A stretch of 8,154 nucleotides of DNA, from positions 1 through 8,154 of the forward strand of contig CALBNA010000338.1 in assembly GCA_937896205.1 (NCBI GenBank), read 5' to 3'. Source of the stretch: an uncultured Campylobacter sp. Its GTDB lineage: Bacteria; Campylobacterota; Campylobacteria; Campylobacterales; Campylobacteraceae. A program made the position numbers and the translations under genes. Below are positions 1 through 6,163 of the stretch, piece by piece (the stretch's first letter is position 1; each line of letters begins with the position of its first letter). Below the pieces are notes generated by a model, which was not told the DNA's origin, did no database searches, and saw only the letters and a list, made by a program, of their open reading frames with translations.

Positions 1-2
1 AT

Positions 3-191
3 ACTAGAGAACATGTGTATCCAACTCTGACACTTGATGATTTTAAATTAATGGCATTTCATATGCAGTCGCAGTTATCAAAAGCATTAAAGACAGAAAG
101 TGAAATTATTGCTAGACTTAAAACTTTATCAGATGAAGAACTTAAAAATTTTAATTCAAGAAAAGAGTTTGAAAAACTTTGGAAAAACTAG
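3..191 (+). CDS. C-terminal 62 residues of an unrecognised protein (5' end outside window)
   Basis: Frame 3 is open from the first bases to the TAG at 189-191. The other two forward frames stop almost at once. The fragment is charged and probably helical, with a stretch running ALKTESEIIARL then SDEELKNF and ending KLWKN. I do not recognise its family. The reading is supported by the next gene: the Shine-Dalgarno sequence AGGAGG of that gene overlaps this stop codon, a spacing typical of translationally coupled genes. Base composition is AT-rich (about 28-32% GC), unlike the chromosomal genes downstream, so it probably belongs to the same acquired segment as the start of the next gene. It could be a phage or plasmid accessory protein, but nothing in the sequence proves that. 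Confidence 0.6.
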   Translation, partial: TREHVYPTLTLDDFKLMAFHMQSQLSKALKTESEIIARLKTLSDEELKNFNSRKEFEKLWKN

Positions 192-195
192 GAGG
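190..195 (+). promoter_or_regulatory. Strong Shine-Dalgarno AGGAGG overlapping the upstream stop
   Basis: AGGAGG ends five bases before the ATG at 201 and shares two bases with the TAG of the preceding gene. It fixes the start of the 383-residue protein at 201 and implies that the two genes are co-translated. It is a fuller match to the anti-Shine-Dalgarno than most others in this window, which fits an origin outside the resident chromosome. Confidence 0.75.
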
Positions 196-200
196 TATTT

Positions 201-1352
201 ATGCTTGAAAAAGATAAGCTGTATATATCATTTCACAAGCCCCGCGGTATAGTGGGGTTTTTAATTTCCGCCTGGACGTTAGGTGAATATAGCCATTGTG
301 AATTTGTGCATAATGGAAATATATATCTAGCAAATCCAGGGGGAGTCAGAAATGAAAAGTTCAAATACAAAAAGAACATGGATTTATTTGAGTTAGACAA
401 TAACATATGGGCATCTGATGTGATAGATTTTTTTAATAAACAAGATAAAAACAGCGGCAAATTTCATAAACTCAAATTTGACTTTAGTCGCTCGCATACG
501 GCGCAGCTCATCGAAGAAAATCAAGACGAAATCGCGGTCTTGATACGAAATTCGGGAAGCCTAAGCGAACTTCATATGAAATTTATCTCAAAATTCGGCA
601 GCAAAAACGGCGCGGGCGTGTATAACGCGCTCAAAGAAGACGCGAGGAAAATTTACAAAAAACCTCAAATAGAAAACTCGCAAAAAGGCGAAGTAAAGCG
701 TATCGCAGCCCCAAATATCGCAAAATCGCAGGCAGTAACGCAAGGCGGCGAGCAAAAATTTGACGAGCGAGAAAAATCAAAAACCGAGTCAAATTTAAGC
801 GGCGAGACTTTACGTGCTCAAAGCGTCCAGGTAAAAGAGCTAAATTTAGAAAATCGCTCGCAAATCGCTCAAAATTCGGAGTCCGAAAAACCGCAACCAT
901 TAGAGAGCGAAAACGGCGTAGCGGCAAATAATGAAAATTTACAAGAGGCAAAAGCCGCAGAGTCAAATTTGAGCGATAAGCTCGATCTTGCCGAGCTTCA
1001 AAAAGATACGGAGCAAAATTTGAGCGACAAAGCTTCTGGCGAAGATCTTAAATCGGAGGGAAAAGGGCAAAATTTATCAAACAAGCGTCCGCCGCAAAAA
1101 TCAAAGCAAGCTCCCGCGCCGCAAAACGAAGCAAAAAATAAAGCTGAAAATGCGGTAAAAACGCAGCTTTCTATCAAGATAGACGAGGTTAAAAAGCAAG
1201 AGATTAGAAAAATCGCGTTTGAGAGTAAAAATTTGGGCGATTTTCACAATGGGCTCGTGAAAAAATACGGCGCAGAGGACGCCGGCAAGCTGTATAAAGC
1301 GCTAAAACAAAAGGCAAAAGAGTACCTAAGCAAGCGCAATGCGGCTAAGTAA
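201..1352 (+). CDS. Chimeric protein: phage-type permuted papain-like N-terminus fused to a duplicated 48-residue module
   Basis: Start ATG 201 is set by AGGAGG five bases upstream. Residues 1 to ~86 contain YSHCEF (30-35) and ANPGGVR (44-50). From memory this resembles small phage-associated permuted papain-like (YiiX/NlpC-P60-like) proteins with a SHxE core followed by a GGVR segment. In such permuted folds the histidine comes first and the nucleophilic cysteine lies in a later CSE-type motif. No such motif is present, so the domain is probably truncated and inactive. Around codon 83-86 GC rises from ~31% to ~43%. Residues 107-154 and 331-378 are diverged copies of one module. Between them lies a Lys/Glu/Gln/Ala/Ser-rich, probably disordered linker with four NLS(G/D/N)(E/K) motifs. 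There is no signal peptide or membrane segment. The function is unknown. Translation is probably coupled to the gene before it. Alternatively it is an intact but compositionally uneven accessory protein. Confidence 0.8.
   Translation: MLEKDKLYISFHKPRGIVGFLISAWTLGEYSHCEFVHNGNIYLANPGGVRNEKFKYKKNMDLFELDNNIWASDVIDFFNKQDKNSGKFHKLKFDFSRSHTAQLIEENQDEIAVLIRNSGSLSELHMKFISKFGSKNGAGVYNALKEDARKIYKKPQIENSQKGEVKRIAAPNIAKSQAVTQGGEQKFDEREKSKTESNLSGETLRAQSVQVKELNLENRSQIAQNSESEKPQPLESENGVAANNENLQEAKAAESNLSDKLDLAELQKDTEQNLSDKASGEDLKSEGKGQNLSNKRPPQKSKQAPAPQNEAKNKAENAVKTQLSIKIDEVKKQEIRKIAFESKNLGDFHNGLVKKYGAEDAGKLYKALKQKAKEYLSKRNAAK
519..662 (+). repeat. Protein-level repeat copy 1 (residues 107-154)
   Basis: This encodes a 48-residue module with the core LSELH, KFG, VYNALK. 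It aligns without gaps to residues 331-378 of the same protein. About 13 of 48 positions are identical by eye, including E110, I111, S118, L121, H125, K131, G133, Y141, A143, L144, K145, A148 and K154, and most of the rest are conservative. The DNA copies are too diverged to count as a nucleotide repeat. The family is not recognised. Confidence 0.7.
1191..1334 (+). repeat. Protein-level repeat copy 2 (residues 331-378)
   Basis: This is the second copy of the module, with core NLGDFH, KKYG and LYKALK, ending five residues before the C-terminus. The pattern Leu-x-x-aromatic/Leu-His, Lys-aromatic-Gly, Tyr-x-Ala-Leu-Lys is shared with copy 1. The module looks like a compact, basic helical domain. 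A binding role for protein or nucleic acid is possible but not shown by the sequence. Confidence 0.7.
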
Positions 1353-1396
1353 AATTTGCGTTTTGGTTGCGGCTTTTAAATTTTAAGGATTTGCGG

Positions 1397-1402
1397 TAAA
1401 AT
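1397..1402 (+). promoter_or_regulatory. Possible -10 box (TAAAAT) upstream of hemD
   Basis: The 82-base gap before hemD contains TAAAAT about 32 bases ahead of the start codon. A T-rich stretch (TTTTAA at 1374-1379) lies at a plausible -35 distance; Campylobacter promoters usually lack a strong -35. No hairpin terminator is seen in this gap, so hemD may also be reached by read-through from the chimeric gene. This is a weak, tentative call. Confidence 0.3.
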
Positions 1403-1434
1403 TCGGACGCGAAATCATAAATTTAAGGGCGAAA

Positions 1435-2067
1435 ATGATCTATCTAGTCGGGTCAAATTTGGAATTTGATGGCATAAAGACGCTGGTTTTAAACGAGATA
1501 AAATTTAATAAATTTAGCGTAGATTTAGCCAAATTTGGCGCGCTGGTTTTGACCTCCAAAAACTCCGTAAATGCGCTAAAATTTAATCAAATTTCGCCCG
1601 CTAGTTTGCAAATTTACTCCATCGGCGACGGCACTAGCCGCGCGGCTAGTGAGTTTGGCTTTGCGCAAATTTACACTGCGAAAAACGCTCACGGAAACGA
1701 CTTTGCCGCCGAGATCGCACCGCTTTTAAAGGGCAAAAAAACGCTATTTTTAAGAGCGCGCGAGACGGCTTCAAGCGTGGGCGAAATTTTGCGAGAGAGC
1801 GGCGTAAATTTGACGCAAATAATCGCTTACGAAAACGTTTTTAAACCGCTTTGCGAGGAGCAAAAACCGCCTAAAAATTCGGTGATTATTTTTACCGCCC
1901 CCTCGGCGGTGCGAAATTTTACTCGAAATTTTGGCTGGGATGAGAGCTATAAAGCCGTCGCTATCGGGCTTACGACGGCAAAAGAGTTAGAAATTTTTAC
2001 CTCGCCCGTAGTGAGTGCCCAGCAAAATATAAATTCCTGTGTAAGCCTCGCAAAAACGCTACTTTAA
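1435..2067 (+). CDS. hemD: Uroporphyrinogen-III synthase
   Basis: HemD closes and isomerises linear hydroxymethylbilane to uroporphyrinogen III, the branch-point step of haem and related tetrapyrrole synthesis, in the cytoplasm. The 210-residue protein is on the short side for the family but shows both lobes. The first lobe has LTSKNSVNAL (about 39-48) and the glycine-rich GDGTSRAASEFGF turn (about 64-76). The second has IIAYENVFKP, IIFTAPSAVRNF and AIGLTTAKELE. These match the usual 'fTSxnaV' and 'aIGxtTa' signatures. HemD is poorly conserved in sequence, so the call rests on the pattern and length. AAGGG at 1425-1429 is a reasonable ribosome site five bases before the ATG. No other haem gene is adjacent. 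The gene carries a 20-base palindrome (1632-1651) and is unusually dense in AAATTT. Confidence 0.85.
   Translation: MIYLVGSNLEFDGIKTLVLNEIKFNKFSVDLAKFGALVLTSKNSVNALKFNQISPASLQIYSIGDGTSRAASEFGFAQIYTAKNAHGNDFAAEIAPLLKGKKTLFLRARETASSVGEILRESGVNLTQIIAYENVFKPLCEEQKPPKNSVIIFTAPSAVRNFTRNFGWDESYKAVAIGLTTAKELEIFTSPVVSAQQNINSCVSLAKTLL
1632..1651. repeat. Perfect 20-base palindrome inside hemD
   Basis: The left arm CACTAGCCGC is followed with no spacer by its exact reverse complement GCGGCTAGTG. The palindrome encodes part of the TSRAAS segment of HemD. At the RNA level it could form an 8-bp hairpin with a four-base GCGC loop. At the DNA level it has the two-fold symmetry of a dimeric protein's binding site. 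No second copy was seen in the window. Confidence 0.9.
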
Positions 2068-2079
2068 GCTAAAATTTTA

Positions 2080-2085
2080 TATAAT
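2080..2085 (+). promoter_or_regulatory. Consensus -10 box (TATAAT) of the purD operon promoter
   Basis: TATAAT lies 13 bases after the hemD stop, in an AT-rich run (AAAATTTTATATAATAAT), and has no strong -35, as is usual for Campylobacter housekeeping promoters. Transcription would begin near 2091-2093, leaving a leader of about 207 bases before purD. It is the best promoter match in the intergenic region and probably drives purD through pnp. Confidence 0.6.
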
Positions 2086-2091
2086 AATCTT

Positions 2092-2299
2092 GCCTGAGTG
2101 ATTTGGCAGCGTATTTTTATAGGGTCCAACACATTAGTTTCGGCGAAGATGTGCGGCGACCGTGCGACGCGGCTTCGTTTGAGCGTGCGAGCGCGAGAAG
2201 TTGCGACCTAAAGGAACCGCCTATTTGCAAGGTTGGCTTTGAATTTTCGGGCCACTTATATGCGCACCGCTCACTTGGGTTTTTATTTTTGGAGAAATT
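2092..2299 (+). ncRNA. Structured 5' leader of purD, candidate purD RNA motif
   Basis: The 232-base gap between hemD and purD has no convincing gene but can form a multi-branched RNA. Stem P3 pairs GAGCGTGCG (2181-2189) with 2263-2272, nine pairs with one bulged C at 2267, extendable by U2180-A2273. Stem P2 pairs CGAAG (2144-2148) with CUUCG (2173-2177). A closing stem P1 can pair UCCAA (2125-2129) with UUGGG (2275-2279), enclosing both. Inside P3, CGACC (2204-2208) can pair with GGUUG (2231-2235). A U-rich tract (2280-2290) and the ribosome site GGAG (2291-2294) follow. From memory, comparative genomics has described a 'purD' RNA motif, found in Epsilonproteobacteria upstream of purD and treated as a possible cis-regulator. 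Position and organism fit; I could not compare with its covariance model. The ligand, if any, is unknown. Confidence 0.6.
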
Positions 2300-3553
2300 A
2301 TGAAAATTTTGATAATCGGAAGCGGCGGGCGCGAGTACTCAATAGCTCTAAAACTTAAAGAATCCCACAAACACGAGCTTTTCTTTGCTCCGGGTAACGG
2401 AGCCACCTCAAAGCTCGGCACGAATCTAAACGTCAAAGACTATAATCAGCTTGCAGAATTTGCTAAGACTGAGCAAATAGAACTAACGATCGTCGGCCCC
2501 GAAGCGCCGCTAAGTGATGGCGTCGTGGATATCTTTAAGGCGCGAAATTTAAACATTTTTGGACCAAGCAGGGCTGCGGCTAGACTCGAGGGCAGCAAGG
2601 CGTTTATGAAGGATTTTTTAGCTAGAAACGCTATCCGAACGGCTGCTTATCTAAATACCGACGATTACGATGCTGCGGCTAAATTTATCGACTCTCTTAC
2701 TGCCCCCGTTGTTGTAAAGGCCGACGGGCTGTGCGCGGGCAAAGGGGTGATAATCGCGCAAAGCAGCGATGAAGCAAAGGCTGCTGCTCGTGATATGCTA
2801 AGCGGCGAGAGCTTTGGCGAGGCCGGTAAACGCGTGGTCGTGGAGGAGTTTTTAGACGGATTCGAGCTTAGCTTTTTTGCTATTTGCGACGGCGAAAATT
2901 TCGTCAGCATGCCCGTAGCGCAGGATCATAAACGCCTAAAAGATAACGACGAGGGACCAAATACGGGCGGCATGGGTGCGTACGCTCCTAGTCCGCTAGC
3001 AAGCCAAGAGCTAATAAAACAGGTTGAAGAAGAGGTCGTAAAACCGACTCTAAAAGGCATGAAAGCCGAGGGAAATCCTTTCTGCGGCGTGCTTTTCGTG
3101 GGGCTTATGGTGGTTAAAGGCGTGCCGTACGTGCTTGAGTTTAACGTGCGTTTCGGCGATCCTGAGTGTGAAGTGCTAATGCCGCTGATTGATGGCGATC
3201 TGGGTGAAATTTTACTAAACGCGGCAAAAGGCGATCTAAAACCGGTAAAACTAAAGGACGAATTTGCTGTCGGAGTCGTGATGGCTAGTAAAAACTATCC
3301 TTTTTCAAGCTCGCCTAAGGCTAAAATCAGCGTAAAAAACGTTCCGGAAAACTCGCACATAGCATACGCAGGAGTGAGCGAACAGGGCGGCGAGATCTAT
3401 GCTGACGGTGGACGAGTACTCGTGTGCGTGGGGCTTGGCAAAAGCATAAAACAAGCGCAGCAAAAGGCCTATGAGCTTTGCGAAAACGTAGAATTTGACG
3501 GCGCGCAGTACCGAAAAGATATTGCCTGGCAAATGCTAAAAGGACGCGAATGA
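2300..3553 (+). CDS. purD: Phosphoribosylamine-glycine ligase (GAR synthetase)
   Basis: PurD joins phosphoribosylamine, glycine and ATP to give glycinamide ribonucleotide, the second step of de novo purine synthesis, in the cytosol. The 417-residue length is normal. The N-terminal domain opens with IIGSGGRE (5-12), followed by [10 protein letters not shown]. The ATP-grasp region holds [13 protein letters not shown] (~88-100), [13 protein letters not shown] (~137-149), [19 protein letters not shown] (~210-228) and the metal-binding [10 protein letters not shown] (280-289). A C-terminal domain follows. Where most homologues read GGREHA this one reads GGREYS. GGAG five bases upstream fixes the start at 2300. 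It is the first gene after a structured leader and promoter. Its stop overlaps the next start as ATGA. No other pur gene is adjacent, so it heads an operon of mixed functions. Confidence 0.97.
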   Translation: MKILIIGSGGREYSIALKLKESHKHELFFAPGNGATSKLGTNLNVKDYNQLAEFAKTEQIELTIVGPEAPLSDGVVDIFKARNLNIFGPSRAAARLEGSKAFMKDFLARNAIRTAAYLNTDDYDAAAKFIDSLTAPVVVKADGLCAGKGVIIAQSSDEAKAAARDMLSGESFGEAGKRVVVEEFLDGFELSFFAICDGENFVSMPVAQDHKRLKDNDEGPNTGGMGAYAPSPLASQELIKQVEEEVVKPTLKGMKAEGNPFCGVLFVGLMVVKGVPYVLEFNVRFGDPECEVLMPLIDGDLGEILLNAAKGDLKPVKLKDEFAVGVVMASKNYPFSSSPKAKISVKNVPENSHIAYAGVSEQGGEIYADGGRVLVCVGLGKSIKQAQQKAYELCENVEFDGAQYRKDIAWQMLKGRE

Positions 3554-3999
3554 GCAGGAGCGTCATAGACAAGCTCGAAAATGAAAATATCACGCTCGCT
3601 AGCGTCGGTAAAAGAGCCGTCGCGTGGGGGATAGATAAGTTTTTAATCTCGGTTTTGTTTTATGCCGTCTACTACGAAAAATTTGATGGGCTGGACTATG
3701 AGCAGATCAGTGCGCTAGCTATGGAAATGATACCGCAGATCGTTTTGCTCGAGGTTATTTATCAGACGTTTTTTACGTGGTACTGCGGCGCTAGTATCGG
3801 CAAGGTTGCGATGAAGATCGTGTGCGTGGATATCGATCTGCTCGATAAGCCAGGCTTGCTAAATTCTCTCACTCGATCTTTGGTTCGCATCATCGGTGAA
3901 AACGCATTTTTCCTAGGTTTTGCATGGGCGTTTTCAAATCCATTATTTCAAACGTGGCAAGATAAAGCCGCGAAAACGGTAGTTATAAATGTTTACTAG
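3550..3999 (+). CDS. RDD family inner-membrane protein
   Basis: This is a 149-residue protein with the features that name the RDD family. R22 and D29 lie in the first segment (KRAVAWGID), and there is a central [15 protein letters not shown] block and a C-terminal [12 protein letters not shown] block. Three hydrophobic stretches, about residues 30-44, 61-78 and 113-128, suggest membrane segments. Some RDD proteins elsewhere have been linked to ion transport or stress; most have no known role and nothing here narrows it. The start ATG overlaps the purD stop by four bases (ATGA), with AGGA (3541-3544) five bases upstream. The end overlaps lptD by 11 bases, so translation of lptD is probably coupled to it. 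The lptD neighbour raises a weak possibility of an envelope role. Confidence 0.9.
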   Translation: MSRSVIDKLENENITLASVGKRAVAWGIDKFLISVLFYAVYYEKFDGLDYEQISALAMEMIPQIVLLEVIYQTFFTWYCGASIGKVAMKIVCVDIDLLDKPGLLNSLTRSLVRIIGENAFFLGFAWAFSNPLFQTWQDKAAKTVVINVY

Positions 4000-6163
4000 A
4001 ATTTTTTTGTTACTAATGTTTGGGGCTTTTAGTTGCTTTGCGGCTCAAAATTTCGAGCTTTTGGCTGATGACGTAAAACGCGATAAGGGTATAGTTACTG
4101 CAGATAAAAACGTACTTGTGTATTCGCAAGATTATTTGATGAGCGCAGACAGAGCTGTTTACGATCAGCAAAAAGAGATCTTAGAGCTTTTTGGTAACGT
4201 AAATTTGATAAGAAACAAGGACGAAATCTCGCGCTGCTCGTACGCAAAGATTGACCTAAATAGTAAAGATAGTAACTACGAGACGCTATTTATGATGAAC
4301 CGCGACATGGAAGTGTGGATGCAAAGTGACGAGAGTAACAGCACGTCTAAATTTTACGAGGTAAACGGCGCGGTCGTATCGAGCTGTAACGTCCAAGACC
4401 CCGACTGGAAGATCAAATTTGGCAGCGGCAAGCTAAACCGCGAGAGTAAATTTTTACACCTTTTTAATCCCGTGTTTTACGTAGGAAACGTTCCTGTGTT
4501 TTATCTGCCGTATTTTGGCTTTTCTACAGACACTCGCAGACGCACAGGCCTTTTACCGCCTGAGTTTGGTTACGGCAAAAACGACGGATTTTACTACAAA
4601 CAACCGATCTATATCGCCGAATACGACAGCTGGGACTTGCAGTTTGATCCGCAAATTCGCACTAGACGCGGTACAGGCATATACGGTACGTTTAGATTTG
4701 CCGATTCGCCTTATTCTAAGGGTTCGGTGACACTTGGTGCATTTAGAGATACCGAGGGCTACCGACAAAGACAGATCGAGAAAAACTCGCTAAGACTCCC
4801 GTTAAAAAATAAAACACACAAGGGCGCTGACGTAAAATATGAGCGCGACAGGCTCGTTAAGCATCTGATAAACGAGGATTTGCAAGAGGGCTTGTGGCTC
4901 GATGCGGCGGCTCTAAACGATATCGACTATATAAATTTGAAAAAGCGAGGCTCAGGTAGCGACGATAACCCTCTCGTGACCTCAAAACTAAACTATTTCT
5001 TAAGCAACGACAAGCATTACTTCGGCGCATATGCGAGGTATTACACGGATACGTCAAAGATCGGTAGTCCGAACGAAAACAAAGACACGCTTCAAGAGTA
5101 TCCGAGCTTTCAATATCATAAATTTACCGATAGCTTTATTTTGCCGAACGTGCTTTACTCTGTCGATCTCCACTCGCACAACTACACGAGAAAAATTGGC
5201 GTAAAGGCGACGCAGTACGAATTTAACCTGCCGGTTTCATTTCATTTGCCTTTAGCGGACGATTATCTGAAATTCTCGTATTATCACTATTTATACGCTA
5301 CCCACGTGGACTATGCAAAGAAAATGTACCGTCCGACCGGAGACGAGGATAGGAGCGCAAACTACATAGAAAATTATCATAAATTTTCGCTCCAGACCGA
5401 CTTAGCTAAGGCTTACGAGAGCTTCTATCATGGTTTAAATTTGGGCGTGGATTACGTAGTTAAAGCTTATAATGAAGGTGACCTGCCAGATAGATATGAG
5501 ACAGCTGAAGACGATGGCAACGTATACGTCTATGACATGCTCGGACGAAAATATCAGAGCTTTATCAATCCTCAACACACTAGAGACGAGGTTTCGGCCA
5601 GAGCGACGCAGTATTTCTTCAACGAAGACGGAATAAAATTTTTGCGCCATACGATTTCGCAGGGTTATTACACCAAAGAGAACAAACGCTCAAATTTGAA
5701 AAACATCATCGGCTGGTATCCGCTACCGAATTTGTCTTTTTACAACAGGCTTGAGTACTCTTATGACAATAAATACTTTGAAAAAGTTCAAAGCGGCGCG
5801 AGCTATACGCATGATAAATTCGGCGCTAGCCTCTGGCACACGATGCAAAGAAAAAATGCGCAGGAAAAGCAAAACTATCTGCACCTAAACGGCTACGTCG
5901 AGCTTCCGCATAACTATAGGCTATTTAGCGGTACTCAGTATGACCTTGAGCGCGACTATAACAAGCAGTGGCAGCTAGGCGTCTCTCACCGCAGAAAATG
6001 CTGGAACTACACGTTTGTCTACGAAGAGGAGCTTGAACCGACTACGACTACCAGCGGAACGGCCGCCAAAAAATCAAGAGGTGTTTACTTCTTTATAAAT
6101 TTCTATCCGATGGGCGGCGTACATTACGACTTTTCGGTAGGACAGACGACGCAAGGTAGCTGA
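3989..6163 (+). CDS. lptD: LPS/LOS assembly outer-membrane protein LptD
   Basis: LptD, with lipoprotein LptE, inserts lipopolysaccharide or lipooligosaccharide into the outer leaflet of the outer membrane. Residues 1-18 are a signal peptide (hydrophobic core IFLLLMFGAF, cleavage near CFA-AQN). An OstA/LptA-like jellyroll follows (~22-130; ADDVKRDKG, ADRAVYDQQKEILELFGNVNL). The family-typical PVFYVGNVPVFYLPYFGF (~160-177) leads into a barrel rich in alternating aromatic residues up to the C-terminus. The mature protein has only three cysteines: C83, C133 in SSCNVQDPDW and C671 in RRKCWNY. C133 and C671 occupy the places of E. coli C173 and C725, so one jellyroll-barrel disulfide is likely. The length of 724 is close to the 784 of E. 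coli. There is no strong ribosome site; the start lies inside the RDD gene, suggesting coupling. Its stop overlaps the next ATG by one base (TGATG). Confidence 0.93.
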   Translation: MFTRIFLLLMFGAFSCFAAQNFELLADDVKRDKGIVTADKNVLVYSQDYLMSADRAVYDQQKEILELFGNVNLIRNKDEISRCSYAKIDLNSKDSNYETLFMMNRDMEVWMQSDESNSTSKFYEVNGAVVSSCNVQDPDWKIKFGSGKLNRESKFLHLFNPVFYVGNVPVFYLPYFGFSTDTRRRTGLLPPEFGYGKNDGFYYKQPIYIAEYDSWDLQFDPQIRTRRGTGIYGTFRFADSPYSKGSVTLGAFRDTEGYRQRQIEKNSLRLPLKNKTHKGADVKYERDRLVKHLINEDLQEGLWLDAAALNDIDYINLKKRGSGSDDNPLVTSKLNYFLSNDKHYFGAYARYYTDTSKIGSPNENKDTLQEYPSFQYHKFTDSFILPNVLYSVDLHSHNYTRKIGVKATQYEFNLPVSFHLPLADDYLKFSYYHYLYATHVDYAKKMYRPTGDEDRSANYIENYHKFSLQTDLAKAYESFYHGLNLGVDYVVKAYNEGDLPDRYETAEDDGNVYVYDMLGRKYQSFINPQHTRDEVSARATQYFFNEDGIKFLRHTISQGYYTKENKRSNLKNIIGWYPLPNLSFYNRLEYSYDNKYFEKVQSGASYTHDKFGASLWHTMQRKNAQEKQNYLHLNGYVELPHNYRLFSGTQYDLERDYNKQWQLGVSHRRKCWNYTFVYEEELEPTTTTSGTAAKKSRGVYFFINFYPMGGVHYDFSVGQTTQGS

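Larger units (their letters stand above)
1..450. other. AT-rich, probably foreign segment at the left edge
   Basis: By hand count about 31% of bases 1-450 are G or C, against about 43% for 451-660 and similar or higher values further on. The hexamer AAATTT, very frequent in the rest of the window, occurs only once here. The segment holds the tail of one gene and the first ~83 codons of the next, so the composition boundary falls inside a gene and not between genes. This suggests the right end of an acquired element such as a prophage or plasmid-derived island. No integrase, tRNA end, direct repeat or insertion sequence end is visible, so the type of element cannot be named. Confidence 0.55.

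Noticed and set aside
631..966. Minus-strand frame of 111 codons opposite the chimeric gene
   Set aside because: It is a shadow of the repetitive Lys/Glu/Ala-rich linker codons on the plus strand. There is no ribosome site and no family resemblance.
1353..1434. Terminator between the chimeric gene and hemD
   Set aside because: No stable hairpin followed by a T run could be found in the 82 bases.
2263..2290. Intrinsic terminator or attenuator before purD (GC-rich stem then U tract)
   Set aside because: The 3' arm of the strong stem ends at 2272, eight bases before the T run, and the hairpin directly abutting the T run has only about three pairs. Attenuation is possible but the geometry is poor.
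2103..2303. Open frame of 66 codons across the purD leader, ending on the purD start
   Set aside because: It starts at TTG without a ribosome site, and its protein is arginine- and cysteine-rich with no recognisable features. The same bases are better explained by the RNA stems. It arises because GC-rich stem sequence lacks stops.
3412..3423. 12-base palindrome ACGAGTACTCGT in purD
   Set aside because: About two 12-base palindromes are expected by chance in a sequence of this length, and it does not extend further.
4022..4048. Lipoprotein signal (cysteine 16) at the LptD N-terminus
   Set aside because: The residues before C16 are AFS, not a standard lipobox, and LptD proteins are barrel proteins with ordinary signal peptides. 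Cleavage after FA is more likely.
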